Source: Membranipora membranacea (taxonomy: Eukaryota > Bryozoa > Gymnolaemata > Cheilostomatida > Membraniporidae). From it: DNA of 64,000 nucleotides. The DNA is taken from the NCBI GenBank assembly GCA_914767715.1, contig OU612069.1, positions 2,294,001 to 2,358,000 of the forward strand. The letters are read 5' to 3'. This document shows, piece after piece, positions 1 through 11,877 of this stretch; positions within the stretch are counted from its first letter, which is position 1; every line of letters starts with the position of its first letter. The position numbers were made by a program, and so were the translations under genes. The notes under the pieces are model-generated. The model made no database searches and was not told where the DNA came from. It saw only the letters and a program-made list of their open reading frames with translations.

Positions 1-196
1 AGGAGTGGACGATTGAAACTTGTTCTAGATATCTATTGTTGAAAATAAAACAACAAACATGAAAGGAGCGACTTTTTTTTTACAGTATATGCATGAAAAA
101 TGTTTGATCGACTTGATATTCATGTTCAACAAATGGCAAAATAAAAAATATCACAATGATATCTTTGTTTCATGTATAAATATTGTATGTTTACAG

Positions 197-3100
197 GTGT
201 GCTATTTTGTGTTGGCGGACGAGGAGCATCAGGAGATCCTTTCAGATCTATAGAATGTTATAACTTCAGGAATGATAAATGGTTTACTATAGCTGAGATG
301 TCAACAAGGCGGAGACATGTGGGTGTGGTCTGCTCTGATGGTAAGTTATCTTCTCACCCTGGTCATGTGATACACAATTACATTTCTCTTTGAGGACTAA
401 ATATTAGCTACAGTTAAGTTTAGCTAGGTTGGGTGCTAATACTAATTAGCTAATACTCATCTGGTACGTTAACATCTCCCACTGATCATGTGATACACTA
501 TTTAGCTACGCTTGCTGGACATACAGATCTTAGCTAACTAAGGATTGAGCTGATATAAAAAATGGAAGGTTAGTTAATTTGAACTAGCTTACAATTGCTA
601 CCTGACTCAACTTTCTCCATCCAGGTATGCTGATGGCGTCACTATAATCATATTGTGGCTTGGCGTCATGAGGAAGATCAAATTAGACCCTGTGTCATCA
701 TTGGTCTGCTCATATTGGTTATTAAATGAATAGTTTTATTTTATACAGCCCACATGGTCTGGCATCAGCATAGCCTATTTTGACAAGCTTTGATTGGTGG
801 TGGAGAGAGGAACCTGACCGAACAAAGCTTGTCAATACAGGCTAGTAATAATAATAATCCTAACCACTACGCCACCCTGCCTGCTAGCATCAGCATCAGT
901 TATTCATTCTGATATATATTATTTCCTTCTTGTTTTTTTCAGGTAAGCTGTACTCTATTGGCGGACATGATGGTGATGAACACCTGAATACTGGTGAGGT
1001 GTTTGATCCGGTGACTAACAGATGGAAATCTATCGCTCCTATGAAAACTCTCAGGTGAGCCATCACCTTTCAATTGTGTGCTGCACATTAAAAAGTGTAT
1101 ATGGTATGTGTATGGTATGTGTATGTTTGGTTTGAAATTGGATATGCATCGCCTTAACTTACATATAATATTATGTACGTAGCCTCATGGTCATGTGACA
1201 TAATTAAGCCATGCAGACGTGTGACAAAATCAACGAATAGACTAAAAACCATCACCTCCTGATCAGGTGGTAGTCACCCTGCCTGAAAGACATGTCTGCG
1301 CAGAGACCTCAATCTGAGGAATGATGGCAGTTGTGCTGCCTTCCATGGAAAAAGGCAACTCCCAGAGTTCAAGGCTGTAGGATATCTAAAGCGATGTTCT
1401 TTATGTCCTCAATAGTATCAAAAAATGAGGGTCCCCACACATCAGTGTTTCCAATAATTTTTCTCGGACTGGTGATCAAATTAAAGGCCTTTGCTGCAGA
1501 TACAAACAAAGCTGGCTGTAACGCATACCATTCAAACACCTTGTATGGTAATCTCCATAAAACACCCAGATTCTATACTTGAAAATAGGTATAATGACAA
1601 GCCAACCTGTCTATTGTCAATCAACCTTCTTCTACTCTAATGTTAGTCTGGACATAGTGTCACTTAACCATGTTCAATTATCAATATTTTAATCATTGAC
1701 AGGCGTGGTTTGGCAGTAGCATCTTTAGGTAATGCCCTCTACGCTATCGGTGGATTAGACGACTCGACTTGTTTTGACACAGTAGAGAGATATGACCCAT
1801 CTATAGACAGCTGGTCAGCTGTCGCTCCTATGAATATACCTCGAGGTGGAGTGGGTATTGGGGTACTCAAGGTGTGTACCATCATCGATTACTCTAACTG
1901 TTTGGTATCATGCATCAGTGCTTGAGATTAATTTGTGAGTAAACTATGGAATGCATACCTCATGTATGAGGAGCAGTCTTCGCTCAGGGTGTGCGTCTGC
2001 CCTGTGGGGGTCTTATGTTCCAAAGTAAGAGTGACTGGCCTGGCTGAGCAGGCGGGCGGGCAGTAGTTCCAAACTAGACTAATTGGATGGTCGCGACACT
2101 TATCCCCGACTACATGATCATATCGCTGCACTTGAACACTTTGAATTTAAGTTTTTACTGGAATTCCCCCCCCCCCCCCCATTCAGGAACCAAAAAAAGG
2201 TCGCTTGTAGCGGCATTCTGTTATTAACAAGCCTTCTGGGTTGTAGTGGACAATGGAATGCCACTAGCTGGATACCAAGGTCAGAGGTCAAGCACTGAGA
2301 CTGGGCCCATACTGTTCTTGATTTATGAATATTGGGTTTGGAGTTGCTTCCTGTTGTCTTTTTGCTGTACGATCTCGTGGTGAAATGGGCGATATTCTTA
2401 TTTACTTGATATTGTTTACATCAATCTGTTGTATTATTCATTCTACTTTGTATATCTTGTCGAAAGATTGACACAAAATCATCTAGAATGGTACAATGCA
2501 AATTACGATTGTAGCAACGGCATCAAGTTATTGCTTTAATACCAAATCACTCCTGTGGGCTGATTGTAGAACTGTATATACTCTATCGGAGGTAATGATG
2601 GAGCTAGTAGCCTCAGCGCCTGTGAGAGATATGAGCCAATACTCAACAAGTGGGTGATGATCGCCCCGATGAACAAGAGAAGAGCTGGGGCTGGTGTGGC
2701 TGTATTACACGGCCGGCTCTACGCGGCAGGTATGTCTCGACTCATGTAGATTGTTTTTGATTCAGTATGCCTGTATTTGGAGTTGCCCCCTTCTAGCAGG
2801 TAATGACTTACCTGTATAAAAGGGAGCTCCCCGAAAAGCAAGCCAATACTCCATCTAGTCAATATGTTGTATCAAGGTATAGAATCTCATGCTCAGAGAC
2901 CGGTTTCTCCTGGGTTGGAGGGATAAAAAATGATCGATTGGATCCTGTTATAATTCATGAATTCAGAAATATATATACTATGATCTATATGGATTACTTT
3001 GGGTACCCCGAATATGATTCTTAATGAGAAATGTATGCATAATGTGAAATTCATATTTTATATATAAACAATAGTATATAATCTTAGCTGTTTTCTGCAT

Positions 3101-6100
3101 TTACAGGAGGGTTTGATGATAACGCCCCGTTAGAAAGTACAGAAGTGTATGATACTGAGACTAATCAGTGGAGTTATGTCACCCCGATGAATTCACCAAG
3201 AGGGGGTAAGTTAACACATAGTTTGGTTAATTATGATGATCATCGAGATTACACATGTGTATATCTGATGGTAAGAATCAATTTAGTAGCAGTACCTAAT
3301 TAATAGTATTGAATACGGGTCGTCACACCAAATTCCTTGCGATGGTACTCTTACTAAATGAATTAATTCACTCTCCATCCATCAGAGATATACATGCGAT
3401 AGTGTATCACGTGATCAGTGTGGATAGCGTGTATAGTATTGTATGATATAAAACCCACTGGATTATACTCTATTTAGTGACCAGAAGAAAAGATAAAAGT
3501 TGTTCTCTACTGGCCAACTTACTGTTAAAAAGATGCATAGTTTAGAAATAACGTTGTTTGTTTACTGCATACATCATGTTTATGTTAATACGGCGTACAC
3601 ATAACTTGCATCACTCAGAGAGATGATTATGTACAATGTATGATCAACTTCATGTATGCTAAATGGTATATCTATCTAATAATTACAATGTATATATATG
3701 TTTTTATGTATTTGTATCTCAGGCGTAGGGGTGGCACAGCTGGGCGGTTATTTATTCGCTGTCGGAGGGCATGATGGATCCAACTATCTCAACTCTGTCG
3801 AGGCTTATAACCCAATTACAGACAGGTGTGTAATAGATAAATATATCCCACAATGCAACTTTCTTATAGAATATCCACGTTAATCAATGTTAGAATTCGC
3901 GTGGCTCCATGAGAAACTTGCATTGTGGAAATGCTGTCCTATAAGTTTGGGGTCACCCTAGAGGAGTAGATTTTGGCTAGAGTTTGGTTCGCTAGCTTAG
4001 GCGGGTGTTTATATGATGTAATGAGGTAGCAATTATTTTCACTATTTCAAGCCTTTATAAAATGGCTATCTCTCTCTCCTGCAACTTCTTTACTCCTCTA
4101 GGGTATATGTATCCCCCATGGTAATCCGGATACTTTCATAGGCTTCCAAGTTGGAGAAGGCCCCCAAGTGTTACCAGTGAAGGATAAATTTGTTTTTTGA
4201 AAATATTAGCAAAACCTAGCGATAGTGAATCACAGTACCAACTTGGCACTGAACCTTGGAGGTTATATTAAGAAAAGATAATGAGGCGGCCATGAATGTT
4301 AAAATTGCATGCCTTTGACAATCTAACAGAAGAACCGAGTACCGAGTGATATTAATAGGGGTCTCTTTAACCCGAATACTAATTTTGGGGTTAGTCTCTT
4401 ATCTGCTGCTACCTGACTTATAAAATTCTCTATCATTGCATATGACATTTCTGTCTACAGCGAGTGTAGTGCTCTTTTAAACATGGCATGAGCTTAATAT
4501 TTTCACATCTGTTAAAAGCTCAGCATCACCGCTTCTACTATGCAACAGCGTCAAAGCACAAAAACAGGAGATTGAAATACACTCACTGTATTGTTGCATC
4601 CAGTACCGTTATGTTTCTTTCTGCGCATGTTGTACTGATATTAACATTGTGTTGTGATTGTATTTAGCTGGGAGGATCGCTCACCGCTGCTTGTCTGTCG
4701 AGCCGGCAGCGGCATCACTTCTGGTCTCTTCCAGGTGGCTGCTCAGACTAAACTCGAGCGACTCAAATCTCACTACATGTCAGGTGCGATCTCATCTCTG
4801 TAACAAAATTCTACTAATAAATCTTATCTGGCATGCTGGTGTGTGGAGCTATCTTCTCTTCCTGGTTTTGATCGGCCAATAAGTTGATAATGTTGATCAC
4901 TGTTTCAACAAGAATAACTTCAACAATGACAAACCATGTTCGCTTGCTGCTGTGGATCGATATGCTGTAAAGTTGTGGCATCTCCTTCAACAAGTTTGTT
5001 ATTGTGGAATTCATTCCCTCTAAAAATGTCATACAGCCGTATGACCTTTCTATTCCACAGCAGTCTGGCATGTTGATTTGTGAAGCTAGCTTCTCTTCCT
5101 GGTTATCATTTTGGCTCATCAATTGATTATGTTGATGTTGAAGGTCAGCACGATGTTGATTTTCCAAAACACAAGAGAGAATAACTTAAACAATGATGAG
5201 CCTAGTCTGAGCCCCCCAGACTTTTACCCACCGCCCGACGGCCCCCCGGCGTGGGAAATGATGAGCCATGATCATGTTGATTCGTTTTGCCGCTCTCGCT
5301 AACTGCACTAGTCATAATTGTAGCATAATTAATCTCATAACTCGATATGCTCACAATGGTGGTGGTTGCTATATACGATGTCTCCTTCAAAATTCGCGAC
5401 ATTTGATTTTTTCTGGTTTACAATTGATCATCAATAATCCTGTATTGCCTGTAGTATCATTTTCTGTTCATTGGTACTACGCTAGGAAAATTCTTATAAG
5501 CCAATCTTATGGTATGTTGAGCTTCCCAGGCCACTTCGCATTGATACCACAATGAAGGGTATCATTCGGAAGTAGATATTGACTTAACTTTCCTGTGAAG
5601 CCGTGATGTGCTGCAATGCCATATGCGCCACTCCTGATCTCGTTTGGTCTAAACCTAATAATTTCACGTTCCTCTTTATTTGTTTCCAATCGACCCTGGA
5701 GATCTGAGCACTATTAGTATGATGGGTTTTGATGAGAACTTTACTGATCTCTTATGTTGGCTTCCACATTTCGCTTCTTATTAGCTAATGATGTAGTTAG
5801 CAGTATTGGTTGTGGACGGTAATATACGGTGAACGGGCCTTCTTCAAATGTTAAAAATAACTTCAGCGCTCGAGCTTTTCCTGCTACTACGAACAAATAA
5901 TCATTAGGTGGTGGGCATAATTCCCATGATGTGGTTAACTGCTGTAACCCAGTGGTCATCAATCATCTAATCACTTGATTCTATGCACATGACATGTTGT
6001 CGGGATATTTCTCAAATTATGAAGAATATAAACTGTTGATTGTGTTCCTAGCTCCTATCATTGCGGCTCTCCCTGTGGATTGGAGCCGACTGTCTCCCAT

Positions 6101-6361
6101 GTATTGTCTTGTCTCTGAGATGGGGCTGGTCGAGGTAACTCAAATCACCCCGAACCCAGGTTGATTCGAGTTACCTCGACCAATCCAATCCCAAAGACAA
6201 GGCAGCACTCCCATGTTATTGAGCACCTTAAGCACAGTTTAATGTATGTGTGTATTTTCTGTTGTAGTTGGAGCTTTGTAGCACCTGTAAATCAATGTCG
6301 GGCTGGTGCCGGTATGACATCAGGAGAAATGAGAGCCAATCAGATCACTCGGGTCACATGA
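197..6361 (+). CDS. KLHL8: KLHL8-like kelch protein, last seven exons (5' end outside the window)
   Basis: Seven exons join in frame: 197-340, 943-1054, 1703-1871, 2570-2729, 3107-3205, 3723-3825 and 6268-6361, with a TGA stop at 6359-6361. Every junction has AG/GT borders and matching phase (1, 1, 2, 0, 1, 1, 2). They encode about 292 residues forming six kelch blades, each with a Gly-Gly pair, a Tyr/Phe and a Trp (for example [28 protein letters not shown]). The order and wording, including a first blade starting [19 protein letters not shown], match vertebrate KLHL8 as I remember it. KLHL8 family members are substrate adaptors of cullin-3 ubiquitin ligases; the kelch propeller binds substrate, and the BTB and BACK domains that bind CUL3 would lie upstream of base 1. 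The tail after blade six is short (ends ITRVT) and unlike the vertebrate tail. The last intron is about 2.4 kb. Orthology is inferred from recalled sequence, not from a search. Confidence 0.88.
836..880 (-). other. tRNA-like element head (Pol III A box) in a KLHL8 intron
   Basis: On the minus strand a perfect A-box match (TGGCGTAGTGG, then TTAGGATT) sits in the first intron seen. A closely similar stretch lies on the plus strand at 28674-28696. No convincing B box follows. The neighbouring arms at 778-835 (TTGACAAGCTTTG and its complement) form an inverted repeat. It looks like the 5' end of an old tRNA-derived SINE. Confidence 0.35.
3231..3422 (+). repeat. MITE family M1, copy 1 (KLHL8 intron)
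   Basis: About 190 bp shared with 27061-27264 and, inverted, with 36863-37076. Common landmarks are CATCGAGATTAC near the left end, GGTCGTCACACC in the middle, GAATTAATTCA, and ATCAGTGTG at the right end. The best-preserved copy (27061-27264) begins CACACTGA and ends TCAGTGTG, so the family has short terminal inverted repeats and no coding capacity. A fragment matching its right end inverted (CACTGATCATGTGATACACT) is at about 481-500. Confidence 0.7.
4829..5190 (+). repeat. degenerate tandem repeat, about 240-bp spacing
   Basis: The stretch from 4829 (TCTGGCATGCTGGTGTG, then CTTCTCTTCCTGGTT) recurs in altered form from 5066 (TCTGGCATGTTGATTTG, then CTTCTCTTCCTGGTT). The following AGAATAACTT and GATGTTGAT words recur too, with further weak matches to about 5400. 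It lies in the last KLHL8 intron. Open frames over it on both strands look incidental. Confidence 0.45.
6127..6182. repeat. inverted repeat just upstream of the last KLHL8 exon
   Basis: Bases 6127-6147 (TGGTCGAGGTAACTC then AAATCA) pair with 6162-6182 with one mismatch across 21 bp and a 14-base loop. Weaker pairing continues outward (TGTCTTGTCTC against the complement of AAGACAAGGCA). The stem ends 85 bases before the acceptor at 6266-6267. It may be a foldback element remnant. Confidence 0.6.
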
Positions 6362-9300
6362 CATTTCGTTAGCCAACTGCAAAAAAAAACACTACTCAAA
6401 TTTGTCATATCCTCGAATAACTGAGGTCATCACATTATCTGACCACGCATAGACATGGAGTTAGTCCGGCAATTGCCTAACCCCACCCTACCTGTTAAAA
6501 CATAGCGGATGAGCTTAGGTTATTGCGTGGGAAGACAAACCTTAGCAAACGCTATGCATTTACTTAAAACACTTCCGTTTGTACATTCAATATTTTGATA
6601 TTTATACCTGGTATTAACAGGCATCATGAAGGATACAATTTTTAGTGACTTTACGCTTTACAGCTATTTGTCACCCGCGCCAGTTGGAAGGCTTCAAATG
6701 CAAAGGCATGTTATATTAGTCAACAAACAGATCATCTTTTTTTTGACGGTTCGTGATATCGGAAGGAACAAAGCAACACCATACATCAAATCGAAGGGAA
6801 TTTTCTCCTGAGTAAGAATATCAAGGTAGTAAAGAAAAAAATTTTGGGGGCGGCCATTTTTTTAAGCAAAACAAATTTTTTTGGGACTTTTTTGGGCCTG
6901 TTTCTCCCCGGGATGATAAATGTATACTTCCAATGCCTCAAAAATATGCATTTAGATAATATTTATCCATGTTTAAAAAATAAACTTTGTATCTCTAAAA
7001 AAATCGCCAAAAAGACCCTAAAACAAATTTAATTTTTGCGAAGTGGTAGTTGTCTCCCCTGTTTCGGATTTTTTCCACTTTTTTGTAGTTTAACAAGGTT
7101 TTACTTCAACCAAATATTACACAGACGGGTCATGAGCAATCTGCCATATCCCAGAAGAGGTACAGCAGTCATAGTCATCCCAATCTGAATATACAGCCTT
7201 GTTTTAAGCTGGAAAGTCGAAGCAGACGTCGCACCCACAGCGACAAGATTGCGTCAAAAGTTCCCCCTCATATATGGCAGCTGCAAGCTTACAATCTGCA
7301 TTGTGATGACTGGTAGTTGGTCGCTGTCAATTCCTCTAGATCTTTAAGAGCTGGGGGTAGTGCGGTGAATACAATCTTGCAGGCAGCCCCGGTAATCTCC
7401 CGCCGATGATCGTTGATTACAGATGGTACATATTTTTTTATTCTGGCTTGGCAATCTCCCATTCGCTTGCCTAATAGTCAGAGAGACAGACAGAGGATGA
7501 AAGTATCCTCTGTGTTCATCCTTCCCTGAGAATAGTTGGTGTCTGACAGACAATATGACAGGGTATTATAATTTTTAGGTGCATGAGACTTGCACCACTG
7601 TTTCATGCAGTGCAGCTCCCAACAGGATGAAAATTTACGTTGGATCTTGAATTTGGTTTTTTTCTTTTATAGAAGCCTGGTACATTAATTTGATTATTAT
7701 AAGATTTCGGTGAGGTTGCCAAAGAAAGCTTACATCAAGGAATTTTATATAGATTATCACCTATATCTTGACCCCAAAATTCAGCAATAATTGGTCAGAA
7801 CGCTAAATTAACTCTCGAAGCACTACAGCTTTAGCACAAACTGGGTAGCTGCTGAGTTGTTTAATTGTCCGTCTCCAATGATGCCAAGGCACCATTGAGC
7901 AGTTCTTAGCCTGGCTTTGACTTGCAGTCGCCCCTGTGTATTTGTCTCAATGACAAGTCATGATTAGCCAATTTGTTCAGCCGATGTGTGATGAAGAAAC
8001 TTGTGTGAAATGTAACAAACCACCTGGCACAAGTTTTATCCCTCCTTGCTATCCCTCCCCCACCCAAGCATTCACATAAAGAGCAGCTCAAGCACCGAAG
8101 CAACAGCATTGCATAGTATCTCGTCTGCCATGTTATTAGATGATTGAAGACTTCTTTGCTTTGCTATTGTTCGCTGCTTCTGCCAGAAAAGCTTGTCTTG
8201 CCATACTTTTAGCAATTTACATGAGCTCCATCAAGACCGTCCGTTCTTGGGAGATCGAGCAGATTTTCACGCGGGCAGAGCGTCTTTTTTGGCATCGCCA
8301 ATGAGTGCAGCTATGACATGGTTAGCTTGTTCGGGACCTATTTCAAAGCTGCATCAGCAGATAAGTCCCCACTCTTTGCGACTCAACTTTTGAATTCAAT
8401 GATGGCGCAGTTAAGGGAATATATCAACCAATAAGGCACTTTCATTGCTAGCTCACAAAGTTTTGACAGCCATGAGTGAAGGAAACTCAGAGTTTTGATA
8501 CCCTCCACCGACATGTCCTGCTCTCAGAGTTATCCCATATGTGTTTAAACCATGTTCAATTGAGCACTTCAGGTCCTGCCTTGCATATTACAGAAAGATT
8601 TAGGTGATCAATAAGAATATGTTCTGAGGCAGGTACTATAAACGATTGGGTTCCTCAGTTATTTAAAAGTTCTGGGTCCGACTTTATCTCCATTTATCTT
8701 AAATTTGAATTAATGCCCCTTTTATCTGTAACAGAATGATGGGATAAACTCTGAATAACAATTACACTGTTTTCAAAAATTGCCAAAAACCATGTGTGTT
8801 AATGCTAAACTGTATCATGATTTTTTATCAGCCTTTGGAATGTGTGAAACTGTGATGATTTTTGGATTATATGGAACTTATTGAGATGTCAGGCAACGCA
8901 GTTATTATAACTATTTAAAAATCAGAAAGATTAACTTCATCCCAAACCTTTTTAAGAAATCAAACATCATAAATTGAAACTTTAATCTGCTCACAGAGCA
9001 CATTTAACTCATTTAATCTAACTTCATTAGCAAACCGACACCCGTGTGCCTCCTATCAAATGTCGGCCCTGTGGAACAACCTGTCCCTGGAATACAAAAA
9101 GACTCAGGCCACCTTTGGCACTCAGGTGCTACTTCCTGTCTTGAGGTGCTGACTTTTTTCATCACGTATTTTTGCCACATCTCGTATGGTGTATGGACTG
9201 GTACCTCAAAAAACAAAAAACCTTAACACGCTGATTGCGCATATTGGCCTTATCTCTGCCGCACCCAAATACATTCTAACTTCAAAACTCTTAATTCGTT

Positions 9301-11571
9301 GATGAAGTTGAAAAAAAACATACCAAATCTTTGAGGCATGTATTAGAATATGTTCACCTACAGGATAGGGGTGTTGTTGGTTTGCTGGAGAAACCTGATT
9401 ATAAATCGCTTGCTTTTTTAATGCCTGGCTCTAGTGAGATCTTACTGCCATATAAAAACTGGTTTAGGAATAGGTTACTTGACTTATAAAATACTATCTG
9501 ATCTAGGCAGTCTGGTGTGAGACTCTTTTCATAATGTATTGCTGGCAGCTGTTGTTGTATTGTGCCTCGATAGCTAGATGATCCTGATCAGACTGTGCTT
9601 GTAAATGACGATCGCACGGCTATCTGATTTCTCTGTTGAACCTCAGTCATACTAATGGACGCTTGAAAAATTTGTCGACTCACTTTCATTTTGTTGACAA
9701 CAAAGAATATACACTTGGCATCTCAAAAAGTTAAGGCTGACACAACCAAAGACGCATCTCCTGCAGTTCATTCGTTTCATACCCTATGTAAGAGATTGCC
9801 GTGTCAGCAAACCTGGAGATGGTTTGCTTGCTTGTGTAATATTTGTAGCATTTCTTAATGTAGCTCAGTGGCCTTTTGGGACAGTGCTCTATCAAGTTGT
9901 TATACTAAACTGCTGGCCTGGGGGATCCTTGTGCATTTTAACTTTCAAGACAATTCAATAAACATCAACACAAGAATAATTTGGTCATATCTCAGCGGTG
10001 CTACGCCAAAGACTATTCTTATGGGATTTTGAATTTTGATGTAGGACTGCCTTGTCCGATCACAAATGTTGTTTTACCTTTTGAAGCTCTTATAATGACA
10101 GTAGGTTACTATACTTTCTTATACACAATTTTTTTAAATAAGAAACAAGGTGACATCAGACAATAATCTTAATCTTCAACAAATCGTTCCAATAATCATC
10201 ATTCATTGAATAGTGAAGGAAATTAATAATAACATATTTAAAGTTAAGCAGAGACAAAATTATACTCAACCGTGTTAAGAAGGGTGGCAGCAAATAATTT
10301 ATTCTAAATTTACATTTGGAAAATTAATTATAACCAAAGATAGGCAAGTGAAAATGCATTTGTAATTCGCTGTCGGGACAACTCCGAATAAATTCTTCAT
10401 ATTTGAAATGACCATAGCTTAAAAAATATTTAAGTTTTAGTTTTGAGACTTGCAGGAAGTGAAGCAAGCATGTGAATCTAGCCTCTGTACACTTTTTGGG
10501 TGAATCTGAAAAACGAAAAAAAAGTCCTCGTCTACAGTATAACCGAATCACACTAATTTTTTGGTGCCCTTGAAATATCCGGCAGCATAAAAATCCAACT
10601 CAGTTCATTAAAAGTATTTTGGCTTCAAGTTGCTGTAGAGTTATCTTCTCATTTTCATACAATGTCGTACTTAATATGAATTAGAAGTTATCCCACTTTG
10701 CCTAATTTATCATATCCCGTCCTTGTATCCAGGTAAACATACAAACTTAAATGAGAGAATTCTTTACAGAGGAAGAATCTAGGATCAAAATTGAATGTCT
10801 CCAATTATCAGAAATTATACCAGCATACAAGTTCTCCCTGTATACAGGATTTATTTCAAACTCCAAGCACCAAGCAGATTGTGTCAATCTGGTTAAATAA
10901 CTCTCCGTAAACCCTTATACTTGCAAGATAGCAAGAGAATAGGTAGCGATAGATATTTGATTTACTATTTTCAATCCAATCCAAATTCAATACTACTGGT
11001 TCTAATTTTTGCAGGATGGGGTCAAAGTTTTTGAGTGGGGGGATTAAATGAGGACGCATAATTCATCTACTGGTACTTGTGTCAACCGACCTTGCCCAGT
11101 GATATGAATTAAATTTAAGCCAGGGATACCCATCAAACAATTGTGAAATATTTCAATCCTAAGAAATACACAAGAAGGCCTGACACTATCACATTTTAAA
11201 CAAGGATTGATTGAGGAAACAATGTCAATTAAAAATTATTGAAGATTATTAGGGTTGTTTCAAACATAAATTACTGTCTTTCAAGTAAAATTTTTAAGAA
11301 TAGATTGGGCAGTGCTTCTGATTTGTGCGAAAATAAATGTCACGTTAAAATCGCAAATCCTTCCCTCAAAGAAGCCTTAATAGTAGTAGTATTGTTATTA
11401 TGAAGGCATATGATATCAGATATAAAATACTTCTGGTTTCTAGTTACTATTTGATTATGTAATATCAGGGCTCTCAACCTGGGAGGATTCGAAACCTGAG
11501 TTTTGATATTAGCATGTCCCATAGTGGTACTTTAAAGGTGTAAAACGCCCTGAGCATAAACAGCTGAGGGT
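6362..11571. other. intergenic, no gene recognised
   Basis: No open frame here resembles a known protein or keeps splice-compatible structure. The KLHL8 3' UTR presumably begins it; the first AATAAA noticed is at 6979-6984. The stretch at 6746-6855 is a dispersed repeat whose inverted partner is at 15175-15290. T-rich and A-rich tracts around 6800-7050 look like degraded transposon sequence. I see nothing else that can be named. Confidence 0.6.
6746..6855 (+). repeat. dispersed repeat, partner of 15175-15290
   Basis: CGTGATATCGGAAGGAACAA, then ATCAAATCGAAG, AAGAATAT, GGTAGTAAA and TTGGGGGCG also occur in reverse complement in 15175-15290. There are substitutions and small gaps but the order is the same. 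Its identity is unknown; probably a non-autonomous element. Confidence 0.6.
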
Positions 11572-11877
11572 ATGTCTGAGATGGTACCGAAATATTGTCG
11601 GGTGAAATACCTGGGATTTGAAGATTATGTGCAAAGAATAGCTGGCAAAGCAAGTCAAAGAATGTATGTTGTCAAAAAAATGTTGCATCTAAGTACAAAG
11701 CCATTAGCTTCCATGATGTTCAAAAGTTTTGTAGTTTCCATCTTGATGTATTGTCTGCCTGTTTTGCACACGAGCATATGTACCATAGACAAGAAATTAC
11801 TAAGAAAAGTTTTTGATGCTGCCAAGAATTTGAGGCTTGGCGTAGGCGACCTCGATATTATTGTGCTGTTTTGCTGA
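11572..11877 (+). mobile_element. LINE fragment: C-terminal part of a non-LTR reverse transcriptase
   Basis: An open frame of about 100 residues contains VKYLGF, QRIAGKASQRMYVVKKM, then FVVSILMYCLPVL. This order is typical of the segment after the catalytic core in Jockey/CR1-type reverse transcriptases (KYLGV, then KA..RLY.L.., then a Y/F-rich region with L.Y..P). The catalytic YADD part is absent and the frame stops early, so this is a dead 5'-truncated copy. Clade assignment is not possible by eye. Confidence 0.6.

Noticed and set aside
4658-4882. GC-richer stretch resembling an exon in the last KLHL8 intron
   Set aside because: Kelch repeat six is already completed by 6268-6361 in the right phase, and this stretch encodes no kelch motif.
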